Positions 33,955 to 42,038 of a DNA stretch of 59,871 bases are shown in pieces. A program made the translations under genes and the position numbers. Under the pieces are notes generated by a model. That model did not search any database, was not told where the DNA came from, and saw only the letters and a list, made by a program, of their open reading frames with translations. This stretch comes from Deltaproteobacteria bacterium UBA2221. Lineage in GTDB: Bacteria > Desulfobacterota > Syntrophorhabdia > Syntrophorhabdales > WCHB1-27. The stretch's first letter is position 1; every line of letters begins with the position of its first letter. The stretch spans positions 1-59,871 of the forward strand of contig DCUF01000026.1 in assembly GCA_002328485.1 (NCBI GenBank), in the 5' to 3' direction.

Positions 33955-35100
33955 CTACCGCCTGCGCGGAGCGTCCACCGCCTCAGGGCTTCTTCCTAAG
34001 TCATGATCCGATACCCTCGGTAACGTAACATAGAAAACGGCTCCCTCGTCAGGTTTGCCTTCGGCCCATACGGTTCCGCCATGGAGGCCAATGATCCTTT
34101 TTACGATCGCAAGGCCCATACCCGTACCGGCGAACTCCTCCTGTGGGTGAAGCCTTTGGAACACATTAAACAATCTGTCCTTGCACGTCCCATCAAAGCC
34201 TGCTCCATTGTCTTTGACAAAGTATGTGACCTCCATTGCTTGTTCAGTAGAGCCAACCTCGATCTTTCTTCTCGGTTTCTTCGCCGAGAACTTCAGGGCG
34301 TTTGAGAGAAGATTCAGGAATACCTGTCGAATCATGTGTTCGTCGCCCAAGCAGGGAACAAGAGGATGGATGATGATGTCTCCGTGTGGGTAGATGACTT
34401 GCAGTTCCTGGATAACGTCTCGTACAAGCTGATCCATGGCTACAGGCTCCCGTTGCAGCGCCTGTTTGCCAAGCCTTGAATAGGCGAGCAGATCATCGAT
34501 AAGCTGTTCCATCTTCAAGGCGCTTGTCTGAATGATGGCCATGTGATCAGCGAGAGCTTTGTCCTGACCGCAGCGAAGCTTTTTTGCGATTCTCTCTGAA
34601 AAACCTTGTATGACCATAAGAGGTGTCCTGAGATCGTGAGAAACCGTAGAATTGAAGGCCTCTAACTCATCGTTGGCATTTCTCAGATCGAGGACCCTCT
34701 GCTCAAGCTCGTGGTTGAGCCTGAGAATCTCCATTTCCGCATCCTTTATGGCCGTGATATCGCGTATGACCGACATAGCGGCAGCCTGGCCCTTGTACAC
34801 GGTAGCGACCACTGACGCCTGCACTGTTCGTATCGCTCCGTCGGCTCTCATGATTCTGTACTCAACGATGTCGTCCTGGAGCTGACCTTTTTGCCTCGCA
34901 ATGACGCGGGTCGTGACCGACTGACGATCCTCCGGGACAACAAATTTATCAAGGGGATGACCGACCACCTCCGAGACCTCCCGAAGGCCGTGGATGGCGA
35001 GATAGGCGGGATTCACGTAAACCCGTTCGGTGCCGACCGTAATGGCGATGCCGTCCGCTACGTTTTCAACCACTGCCCGATATAGATCGTCATTCTCCAT
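33955..35100 (-). CDS. PAS sensor histidine kinase
   Basis: A 381-aa cytosolic kinase: one PAS/PAC module (about residues 5-120, AIRTVQASVVAT), a coiled-coil linker (about 122-150), and an H-box with His at about 155 in FNSTVSHDLRTPLMVIQGF. The ATPase domain has VFLNLLSNALKFSAKKP, DNGAGFDG and GTGMGLAIVKRIIGLHGG. It is of the phytochrome-like HisKA class. No receiver domain and no adjacent regulator are present. It is separated from the hybrid kinase downstream by about 330 bp. No clear ribosome site precedes the ATG. Confidence 0.93.
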   Translation of the reverse strand: MENDDLYRAVVENVADGIAITVGTERVYVNPAYLAIHGLREVSEVVGHPLDKFVVPEDRQSVTTRVIARQKGQLQDDIVEYRIMRADGAIRTVQASVVATVYKGQAAAMSVIRDITAIKDAEMEILRLNHELEQRVLDLRNANDELEAFNSTVSHDLRTPLMVIQGFSERIAKKLRCGQDKALADHMAIIQTSALKMEQLIDDLLAYSRLGKQALQREPVAMDQLVRDVIQELQVIYPHGDIIIHPLVPCLGDEHMIRQVFLNLLSNALKFSAKKPRRKIEVGSTEQAMEVTYFVKDNGAGFDGTCKDRLFNVFQRLHPQEEFAGTGMGLAIVKRIIGLHGGTVWAEGKPDEGAVFYVTLPRVSDHDLGRSPEAVDAPRRR

Positions 35101-35515
35101 AAGAACTGTCTACCGGAACATCGAGTATGCCATATATCCATAGGAAATTAGGAATTTTTACCATAATATCAACGTCAACAGGATGAGTCAAGACGGGCCT
35201 TGAATGGAGCATAAACGGGCTGCGCCTTGACGAAGAGCCTACGAACCGCCATGATCTGGCCCCGACACTTCATAATCTGGTAGCCGTCCGAACATGCCGG
35301 TCCATCATGATCACTCGTGGTGAGTGACTGATACGAACCATCCCCCTGTCTACCTTCTTCATGCATGGGTGAGCTGAAAAGTGCTATAATCAGGTTTCAA
35401 GAAAGGCGCTGCCCGGCGAATTCTAAGAGAAATTCTCTGCTGCTGCCCGGTGGCTCAAAACATAAATCTATCGCGCATCACAAGAAATGCGCTGGAACGA
35501 TCAAGGAGACAATAC
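35101..35515. other. intergenic between divergent kinase and flavodoxin-ferredoxin genes
   Basis: No gene is supported. A short stem TCACTC/GAGTGA lies near 35315-35330, and the rest is likely promoter region for both divergent genes. A minus-strand frame at 35175-35366 has no ribosome site or protein-like pattern. Confidence 0.4.
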
Positions 35516-36313
35516 GTGAAGTCTGTCAGAATTATCTATTTCTCACCTACAGGAACGACGAAAAAGGTCGTGGAGACCATTGCTGGAAGTCTTAGGTCTG
35601 AAAAGGTGGACGTGCTGGATCTTACACCGACCCGCGGTCGAAGATATGGGCGTTTGACCTCGGACGTGGACCTTACGATACTCGGTGTTCCGGTTTACAC
35701 GGGGAGGGTTCCTTTTCAGGTGGTCGAAGCCCTGCAGCAGATGCAGGGCCCAGGGACCCCCGCGGCCATCGTGGTGGTGTATGGCAACAGGGCCTACGAA
35801 GATGCGCTCTTGGAACTGAACGATATCGTCAGCCGTATAGGATTTCTCCCCATCGCGGCTGCGGCGTTCGTAGGAGAGCATTCGTTTTCTACGGCGGCAA
35901 CGCCGATAGCCGTGGGCAGGCCTGACAATGAAGACCTGGAACAAGCGGCTTCCTTCGGAAGAACGCTTCGCGAACGCCTCGAAGCGGCGGGACCGCTTGG
36001 AAATGGTCAATTTCTCAAGGTTCCCGGAAACTATCCTTACAGGGAAAGGGCCCAGCACGTTTCATCTCCGGAGACGGTGACAGAACTCTGTACAAAATGC
36101 GGGGCCTGCGAAGCCGCCTGCCCGGAGGAGGCGATTGCCGTAACTGAAGACGGTGTGGCAACCGACAGGGAGAGCTGCCTGCTTTGTTGCGCATGCGTAA
36201 GAGCCTGTCCAACCGGGGCACGGCGTGTGAATGACGTTGAACTACTGACGATCGCGCGGGAGTTGAGCTCTACGTGTCATGAACGCAGATCTCCGGAGTT
36301 TTTCATGAAGTAG
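35516..36313 (+). CDS. flavodoxin-ferredoxin fusion (EFR1-type)
   Basis: A 265-aa cytosolic electron carrier. The N-terminal flavodoxin-like domain binds FMN through IYFSPTGTTKKVV, with further loops GVPVYTGRVP and VVVYGNRAYEDAL. The C-terminus carries two [4Fe-4S] motifs, CTKCGACEAACPEEAI and CLLCCACVRACPTGAR. The EFR1 group is known only as putative redox proteins, common in anaerobes. It might supply low-potential electrons, as needed by the benzoyl-CoA-reductase-like enzyme elsewhere in this window, but there is no linkage. GTG at 35516 is chosen with AAGGAGA 7 nt upstream. Confidence 0.88.
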   Translation: MKSVRIIYFSPTGTTKKVVETIAGSLRSEKVDVLDLTPTRGRRYGRLTSDVDLTILGVPVYTGRVPFQVVEALQQMQGPGTPAAIVVVYGNRAYEDALLELNDIVSRIGFLPIAAAAFVGEHSFSTAATPIAVGRPDNEDLEQAASFGRTLRERLEAAGPLGNGQFLKVPGNYPYRERAQHVSSPETVTELCTKCGACEAACPEEAIAVTEDGVATDRESCLLCCACVRACPTGARRVNDVELLTIARELSSTCHERRSPEFFMK

Positions 36314-36415
36314 GGTTGCCACATTTGAGTAATATATTGTCCAAGGCCCTGCTCACGAGCTAAAGGCTTCAGAGCGGTCCCAGGGTTGCACTACATCTTA
36401 GCGGAGGGTAGTACC

Positions 36416-36997
36416 ATGAGTCCTGATCATCCCATAAAGAAACCGGCAGTCATCATTATCGATATGCTGGTGGACAATTACGGAGGGGAGAGAAATCCCA
36501 ACAGTGAGATTGAGAAGATCGTCATCCCCGTTAGGAATTTTCTACGGGAGTGCCGTTCGGTGGCCATTCCTGTAATCTTCGCCTGTGACAGTTTTCTGCC
36601 CGACGATTTTATTTTTCGTGGCAGGATGAAGCCCCATGCCATACGGGGTACGGGGGGGGAAGGGGTGCTCCCCGATCTTGAGCCGCAGCCAGGCGATATT
36701 ATCCTGCCGAAGAGGAGATTTAGCGCTTTCTTCAAGACAGACCTGGACCAGACTTTGCGCACCATGGGCGTCGATACCGTCGCAGTAGGCGGTATAAATA
36801 CCCACTTTTGTGTTCTTGCCAGTGCATTTGATGCGGTCTGCCACGATTTCAACACGGTGATCCTCGAAGACATGAGCGCTGCCTTTAAAAGAGAAATACA
36901 TCAGAACTGCATAGAGCCCTATCGTTTCTCGGCTATATACCCGATCTTTCGTGTGCTTAAGTCAGAGGAGTTCCTAAGGCTGGCGCGGCAGGGGTAG
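36416..36997 (+). CDS. isochorismatase-fold cysteine hydrolase
   Basis: A 193-aa hydrolase of the isochorismatase/nicotinamidase family. The catalytic Asp is in AVIIIDMLVDNY, the Lys in the ILPKRRFSAFFKTDL region, and the Cys in GGINTHFCVLASAFDA, so the Asp-Lys-Cys triad appears intact. Substrates in the family include nicotinamide, carbamoylsarcosine and maleamate. Which one applies here is not clear. GGAGGG lies 8 nt before the ATG at 36416, and the reading from 36386 is unsupported. Confidence 0.85.
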   Translation: MSPDHPIKKPAVIIIDMLVDNYGGERNPNSEIEKIVIPVRNFLRECRSVAIPVIFACDSFLPDDFIFRGRMKPHAIRGTGGEGVLPDLEPQPGDIILPKRRFSAFFKTDLDQTLRTMGVDTVAVGGINTHFCVLASAFDAVCHDFNTVILEDMSAAFKREIHQNCIEPYRFSAIYPIFRVLKSEEFLRLARQG

Positions 36998-37027
36998 CCG
37001 CTAAAGGTAACGAGACTGGAGGCGACG

Positions 37028-37399
37028 GTGTCGGGAGACAAAGGCAAATATCAGGGAATGTACTGCTGCACGGTGCCCATGGCCGGGGTGCGCATGCTCA
37101 CCTTCCCGGATGGCACGCAGTCCGGTGTCGTGGGCCTGGAGGAGATATTTGCTGATATGCACAGAGCCGGCAGGGTAAAGACCCCGGAGACGGGGGAGGC
37201 GATGGTAGAGATGCTGGCAACGAGGAACTATATCGTGCCCTCAGCAAGGTCGAAGTATGCCAGCCTCCTTCTTGAGGAATACGACAAGTATGTTCAAATG
37301 ATGGAAAAGGGGCCTTCGGCGACAGGGGCCCGTAAACCCGACGTGGACAGGGTGGAACGCAAAAGGGGGCTTCTGTCCAAACTCCTGAAGGCGAAATAG
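37028..37399 (+). CDS. hypothetical protein, 123 aa
   Basis: GTG at 37028 follows GGAGG at a good distance, 30 bp after the isochorismatase-fold gene, so the two may be co-transcribed. The middle reads GVVGLEEIFADMHRAGRV and RNYIVPSARSKYASLLLEEY. A similar pattern occurs in small uncharacterised proteins of anaerobes. The N-terminus has a Cys pair (MYCCTVPMAG). The C-terminus is basic. Function is unknown. Confidence 0.6.
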   Translation: MSGDKGKYQGMYCCTVPMAGVRMLTFPDGTQSGVVGLEEIFADMHRAGRVKTPETGEAMVEMLATRNYIVPSARSKYASLLLEEYDKYVQMMEKGPSATGARKPDVDRVERKRGLLSKLLKAK

Positions 37400-37582
37400 C
37401 GCTCCCTTTCAGGAGACGGTCCTTTCTCCTGGTGACGCATATAGTTATAGAAGCACCAGCGTGTAAAGAAATTCCCTCCTTCGTTATGTCTTCTTCGGAT
37501 ATCACCGTATTTCCTCTTGAAGTGTCGGTTCAAAAACGTTCTCTGAGAGTATTTCCAATGTTTTTGGCTACTATCTTGGAAC

Positions 37583-37606
37583 ACCGTATGGTATACTGGA
37601 TACGGT
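37583..37606. repeat. inverted repeat in the 5' region of the helicase gene
   Basis: ACCGTAT and ATACGGT flank a 10-nt loop (GGTATACTGG) about 90 bp before the helicase start. It may be an operator or a leader hairpin. Confidence 0.4.
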
Positions 37607-37692
37607 GGCATCCCTCTGTAGCCTTCCCCATTCAATAGAAATGGCTGACTACCGGGCGGACGGAGCGGCCAAAATAAACGACTAGGAGAACT

Positions 37693-38850
37693 ATGCAGAA
37701 CAAGAGATTTGACGAAATGACATTGTCGAAGGAAACACAAAGAGCCATAGCGGAAATGAAGTTTGAAGTGATGACACCCATTCAGTCCGAGGCGATCCCC
37801 TTTGTCATGGAGGGTAGGGATGTGATCGGTCAGGCGCAGACGGGGACGGGAAAGACACTCGCTTTTGGTATCCCCATTATTGAAAGGCTGGAGAGAGGAG
37901 GGGAGGATATAGAAGCCCTCATCCTTTGTCCCACGAGAGAGCTTGCGGTTCAAATTACAGGGGAGCTGAAGAAGCTTGCCAGATTCCGAAAGGACGTTCA
38001 GGTGGTCGCAGTCTACGGCGGGCAACCCATTCAGAAGCAGTTTGATGCCCTGCGGAAGGGTGCGCGGATCGTGGTCGGGACGCCTGGACGCATCATGGAT
38101 CACATGAACAGGGGGACCATAAGGCTCGAAGCCGTTAGATTTGTGGTGCTGGATGAAGCGGATAGGATGCTTGATATGGGTTTTGTGGATGATATGAAGA
38201 CAATCCTTTTTGCGCTGCCTGATGAGCGGCAGACGCTCCTCTTCTCGGCTACCATACAGTCGGTAATAAGCGTTGTGGGGAAGTTCCAGACCAATCCGCA
38301 CATGGTCAATGTGGTGGGCGAGCAGATTACGGTACCACAGGTGGAGCAGGCCTTCGTGGAAGTGAAACCATGGAAGAAAGTTGATGCGGTGTGCCACCTG
38401 ATCGATACCTATAACCCCGTTTCGTCCCTTATTTTTTGCAACACCAAACGACGTGTAGACGAGATCGTCAGGGACTTACAGCATAGAGGCTACCACGCAG
38501 ACAGTCTTCACGGGGACATGAGTCAGTCCCGCCGTGACAGCGCTATGTTGCGGTTTCGCAGGAAGCAGTCGAAGGTCCTTGTTGCAACGGATGTGGCAGC
38601 CCGTGGCTTGGATGTCAAAGACGTCGAAGTGGTCATCAACTATGATCTTCCCCAGGATGAGGAACACTACATCCACCGGATAGGAAGGACGGCGAGGATG
38701 GGACGGGGCGGCCGCGCGTTTAGCCTCGTTATGTCATCGGAGTTGCCGAGACTGCGTAACATCCAGGATTATGCGGGCGCGAGGATCAAGAGAGAGATGG
38801 TGCCCAACCTTCAGTCGATCTCGCAGGAAATGGCTCAGCAAGCCGTCTAA
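37693..38850 (+). CDS. DEAD-box ATP-dependent RNA helicase
   Basis: A 385-aa helicase that unwinds structured RNA. The Q motif region is FEVMTPIQSEAIP, motif I AQTGTGKT, Ia PTRELA, Ib TPGR, II VLDEADRML, III SAT, IV SLIFCNTK, V ATDVAARGLDV, and VI HRIGRTAR. All are present. The protein consists of little more than the two RecA domains. The long C-terminal RNA-binding tail of DeaD or DbpA is missing, so it is a minimal core helicase. TAGGAGA precedes the ATG. An upstream inverted repeat (37583-37606) may matter for regulation. A hairpin GGCTCTC/GAGAGCC at 38891-38913 follows the gene without a T-run. Confidence 0.95.
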   Translation: MQNKRFDEMTLSKETQRAIAEMKFEVMTPIQSEAIPFVMEGRDVIGQAQTGTGKTLAFGIPIIERLERGGEDIEALILCPTRELAVQITGELKKLARFRKDVQVVAVYGGQPIQKQFDALRKGARIVVGTPGRIMDHMNRGTIRLEAVRFVVLDEADRMLDMGFVDDMKTILFALPDERQTLLFSATIQSVISVVGKFQTNPHMVNVVGEQITVPQVEQAFVEVKPWKKVDAVCHLIDTYNPVSSLIFCNTKRRVDEIVRDLQHRGYHADSLHGDMSQSRRDSAMLRFRRKQSKVLVATDVAARGLDVKDVEVVINYDLPQDEEHYIHRIGRTARMGRGGRAFSLVMSSELPRLRNIQDYAGARIKREMVPNLQSISQEMAQQAV

Positions 38851-39007
38851 CTTACCCTTTATCAGAAACAATCTGATAGTAGTGCCTTCAGGCTCTCCCT
38901 AACGGTGAGAGCCATGGGGGCATTCGTTCCCCCTCTTGCCATCAAAAGATAGAACCCCGTGAGCCCGCAAATCCATTGGACAGTCCAAAACCTCCGGCAG
39001 AAGACGT

Positions 39008-39379
39008 CTATTTTGCGGGGGCTGGTGCCTCCGTTGCGGCCGCCGCTGGCCCCGCCTTAACGGATTTCGGAGTCACACACTCCTGTTCCGCTGATCCCCT
39101 CTTCTTAACAAAAAAGAACCCGTTTGCATAACGGTCGATATGGTAGCCCGACCGGTAAAGCATGTCGATGGATACCGGCTTGTCACTGGTCGAGCAGTTG
39201 AACATCCAGGGCTTGGTAGACTTTGTGCAGGCCCCCTCCTTTGCTTCAGGGGGTGCCGTCACGCATCTTTTCTGACCGTCGCTCCAGACATACCCCTTCG
39301 GACATCTGTTGTCCACACCGGCTGCCAACAGAACGGCGGGCACAAGCATCACCGCAAAAACCAATCCCACCACCTTCAT
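39008..39379 (-). CDS. secreted hypothetical protein with signal peptide
   Basis: A 123-aa protein with an N-terminal signal sequence (VVGLVFAVMLVPAVLLAAG, cleavage near residue 20-21). The mature part is Cys-rich: NRCPKGYVWSDGQKRCV, EGACTKST, MFNCSTS and QECVT. The tail is Ala/Pro-rich and ends AAAATEAPAPAK. The Cys pattern suggests disulfides in the periplasm or outside. GGAGGAGG lies before ATG 39379. The family is unknown. Confidence 0.7.
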   Translation of the reverse strand: MKVVGLVFAVMLVPAVLLAAGVDNRCPKGYVWSDGQKRCVTAPPEAKEGACTKSTKPWMFNCSTSDKPVSIDMLYRSGYHIDRYANGFFFVKKRGSAEQECVTPKSVKAGPAAAATEAPAPAK

Positions 39380-39689
39380 CGCGCCTCCTCCGAAAATTTC
39401 CTTGGAATCTGCCCTTTTCGGTTCGTGCCGCCCGAAAAAGGCTTTATGTACAAGGTTCAATAACACATAGGTGGTCACCCATTCAATAGATATAATCCTT
39501 CCGGACTTGCACACCCTTGAGAAAGATTGGTGAGGCGGTCGGAGCGCCGTGATGAGAAAGCTCGGGATTTCCTGCAGCGCTGGGACCATGCTCTCGCTGG
39601 CCCCGATCATATCCTCATCCTCCCATTTTTCTTGAAAAAATAGCGCAAAAGCTTTACAAATGTGAAATCGATTCAGTCGAGGGGCACGG
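39380..39689. other. intergenic
   Basis: No gene is supported. The frame continuous with the secreted-protein gene has no start with a ribosome site here. Confidence 0.4.
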
Positions 39690-40274
39690 GGATCGTTCGT
39701 CGCCGGTTTTTTTGAGGTGTTATCGTTCTTCTTTTTTCTTGCGGTGGTTTCTATTCTGTTTCTGTGTGCCAGGAGATGAAGAAGCTACACCACGCTGATG
39801 CTAAGATCGAAAGCGTAAGCGTCGTCACCTTTGTCAAGGGAGTCGACGGAGACGTAGTGATTGCCGCCGCGCTTGTTACGTCAACGACCAAGGAGATGAG
39901 AGGTTGTGCTTGTGGACGAGCATTTGGAAAAGCTTCCTCCCGAATTGATGAAGCAGAACGTTCAGTTTGTCAGGGGTAATCCCGTAAGATACGAAAACCT
40001 TTCTCGCGTCTCCGTCGCCTCGGCAGACCATGCCCTTGTCCTGAGCAGGAATGAAAACGACGCGGCTTCAGACAATCTCAAGGTATCCATTGCCCCTGGT
40101 GTCGAGGGATGTAACAAAAAGGTTGATACGGTGGTGGAGACTGTCGATTCGGCGTCCACGGAGCTCTCAAGGAAGACCGGATGTGACGGAATGGTGTGCG
40201 CGTCACGACTCGGAGCGCACTTTCTCAGTCAGAAATTGGTCAGGCATCGTCACAGGAGGGGCGTGCCGTATTGA
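39690..40274 (+). pseudogene. broken potassium-channel / TrkA-N (RCK) gene
   Basis: Pieces of one protein lie in successive frames. About 39706-39780 encodes a hydrophobic helix (EVLSFFFLAVVSILFLCARR). A middle segment (KGVDGDVVIAAALVTSTTKE) follows in another frame. From 39906 the frame reads VLVDEHLEKLPPELMKQNV, VRGNPVRYENLSRVSVASA, DHALVLSRNENDAASDN and VVCASRLGAHFLSQKLV-like sequence, the nucleotide-binding RCK/TrkA-N domain of Kch-type ion channels. At least two frame changes and the loss of most of the channel make it nonfunctional. The ancestor would have been a ligand-gated potassium channel in the inner membrane. Confidence 0.7.
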
Positions 40275-40326
40275 GGCCTTGTGATACCCCCTCTATTCAT
40301 ATCCATTTTTTTGGAGGAACCATTTC

Positions 40327-40842
40327 ATGAACAAACACGTAAGTAAGAGCAGAAGAACATCTATCGTCTGCACGGCGGCCTTGATCCTGTTTATTCTCCC
40401 GGCTGCCGGTTTTGGATTCAACATGGTTGATTTAAATAGCCTGTATCTGACCAAACAGTGTCCGAAATGCGACCTGACCTATGGAAAATTGCCGGGATTT
40501 GTTGCCCCGAGGGCCAGTCTGGTCCAGGTTCACGGGAGGGGCCTGAACCTGCAGGACGCCACCCTCGATCATAGTGATCTGAGCGGTGCTGACCTCACAG
40601 AGGCCAAGCTCATGGGGGCCAGTCTGAAGAATGCCAAGCTCCAGAAGACCAACCTTAAAGGGGCAAATCTTGTTATCGTGGACCTGTCCGGGGCGGATTT
40701 GTCGAATGCCAACCTCACGGACGCAAATCTCAAGGGGGCTAACCTGTCCGGGGCCAACATTGAAGGGGCCGATCTTTCAGGCGCCATGTGGCCTGACTGG
40801 GGAAGGTGTGGGCAAGGGTCCATAGGGGAATGCAAGAAATAG
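40327..40842 (+). CDS. exported pentapeptide-repeat protein
   Basis: A 171-aa protein with a signal peptide (IVCTAALILFILPAAGFGF). A Cys pair (CPKCDLTYGKLPG) follows, then about 13 tandem A(D/N)LXX repeats from about residue 75 (ATLDHSDLSGADLTEAKL onward) that would form a right-handed quadrilateral beta-helix. The C-terminus ends WGRCGQGSIGECKK. It likely works in the periplasm, and the target is unknown. TTGGAGGAA precedes the ATG. A weak hairpin TAAGCC/GGCTTA (40847-40876) with TCTTCTT may end the transcript. Confidence 0.85.
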   Translation: MNKHVSKSRRTSIVCTAALILFILPAAGFGFNMVDLNSLYLTKQCPKCDLTYGKLPGFVAPRASLVQVHGRGLNLQDATLDHSDLSGADLTEAKLMGASLKNAKLQKTNLKGANLVIVDLSGADLSNANLTDANLKGANLSGANIEGADLSGAMWPDWGRCGQGSIGECKK

Positions 40843-40902
40843 CCTGTAAGCCGAGGGAATAGGGCAACAGGGCTTATCTTCTTGGAGCCTTTGCCGTTCA
40901 GT

Positions 40903-41127
40903 TTAGGTGCTGCGGACCAAAGAAAGAACGCCCAATAGCCCAAAGCCCATGGCAAAAATGGCACCGAAGAAGATTCCGTCGCCACCTTTGTAGATGCCCG
41001 CGCCAAGCGCCGACACTGCCACAACAATCAATACGATTCCCTTGACAAGCCGAAACGGGTCTCTGGCTGAGGGATTCTTGCCCCTTGCCGGGTTTCTTGT
41101 GCCTCTCGCAGTTACTCTCTTCGTCAT
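40903..41127 (-). CDS. small membrane protein, two helices
   Basis: A 74-aa protein with a basic N-terminus (KRVTARGTRNPARGKN) and two hydrophobic segments at about residues 30-47 and 52-70. Family and function are unknown. Confidence 0.55.
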   Translation of the reverse strand: MTKRVTARGTRNPARGKNPSARDPFRLVKGIVLIVVAVSALGAGIYKGGDGIFFGAIFAMGFGLLGVLSLVRST

Positions 41128-41387
41128 AGTCAGCCCTTTCTCTCGTTTATATGGCTAATCATACTTGGTGCGAAAGGCCTTCGTCAACGCGTGGTTGAGT
41201 CCTGGTTCGACATCCTTGCCTTGGGTAGCTGTGCCGCCTTGCCTGCGATCCGATGAACCTGCTGAGCAATCATCCGCTGCCGGAAGGCGTGAAGAATGGC
41301 GCGCGGGGACGATTAGATGGGGAGACAATATCGCTAACGCTATCGCAGAAAGGGAATAGGAACAGGGAAAGCAGGACTATAACGGCA

Positions 41388-42038
41388 TCACTTCAGGCTG
41401 ACTATCCCTTCCTTTATGGCATGCTTCGTCAGTTCGACCACATTCTGAAGCCCCAGCTTCTCCATCAATCTGCGTCGATAGGCCTCCACCGTCTTGACGC
41501 TGAGGGAAAGGTCGTTGGCGATCTCCTTGGCGGTTCTTCCCTCGGCGAGAAGTTGAAACACTTCCCTTTCTCGTCCGCTCAACCCGGGGAAGACACGGAC
41601 CTCATCGCCTGCGGTTTGGCCGAGGAAGGTCTCCACAAATTGATCCGTTATCATGGGGCTTAGATAGCGTCTGTTTGCTGTAACCGCGTTGATGGCGTGC
41701 ACGAGCTCCTCGAAGGCGCAGTCCTTGACGAGATAACCCCTGGCACCGGCCAGAAGCATCTCCGTCACGAACTTGGTGTCCGAGTGGATAGAGAGGGCAA
41801 CAACCTTTATCCCTGGAAGGTCGGCAAGGATGCGGCGAGTCGCCTCTATGCCATTCATGTCGGGAAGGGTCACATCCATGATGATGACGTGCGGGAGGAG
41901 CTTCTTTGCCAGAGAAACGGCCTGATTGCCGTTCTCCGCCTCGCCCACCACCTCAAGATGCGGCTGCTTTTCGAGAAGTGATTTGAAGCCCTCTCTGACT
42001 ATCTTGTGGTCCTCTACCAAAAGAATTCTAGTGCTCAC
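41388..42038 (-). CDS. NarL/FixJ-family response regulator
   Basis: A 216-aa two-component regulator. The receiver domain runs from RILLVEDHKIVREGF, with phospho-Asp in VIIMDVTLPDMNG, Ser in VALSIH and Lys in YLVKDC. The C-terminal LuxR-type helix-turn-helix is LSGREREVFQLLAEG and TAKEIANDLSLSVKTVEAYR, so it binds DNA. Its start overlaps the end of the CHASE4 kinase gene by 11 bp. The two are an evident pair, and the regulator is intact while the kinase is frameshifted. Confidence 0.95.
   Translation of the reverse strand: MSTRILLVEDHKIVREGFKSLLEKQPHLEVVGEAENGNQAVSLAKKLLPHVIIMDVTLPDMNGIEATRRILADLPGIKVVALSIHSDTKFVTEMLLAGARGYLVKDCAFEELVHAINAVTANRRYLSPMITDQFVETFLGQTAGDEVRVFPGLSGREREVFQLLAEGRTAKEIANDLSLSVKTVEAYRRRLMEKLGLQNVVELTKHAIKEGIVSLK

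Noticed and set aside
35175..35366. 63-aa minus-strand frame in the divergent promoter region
   Set aside because: It has no ribosome site and no protein-like composition.
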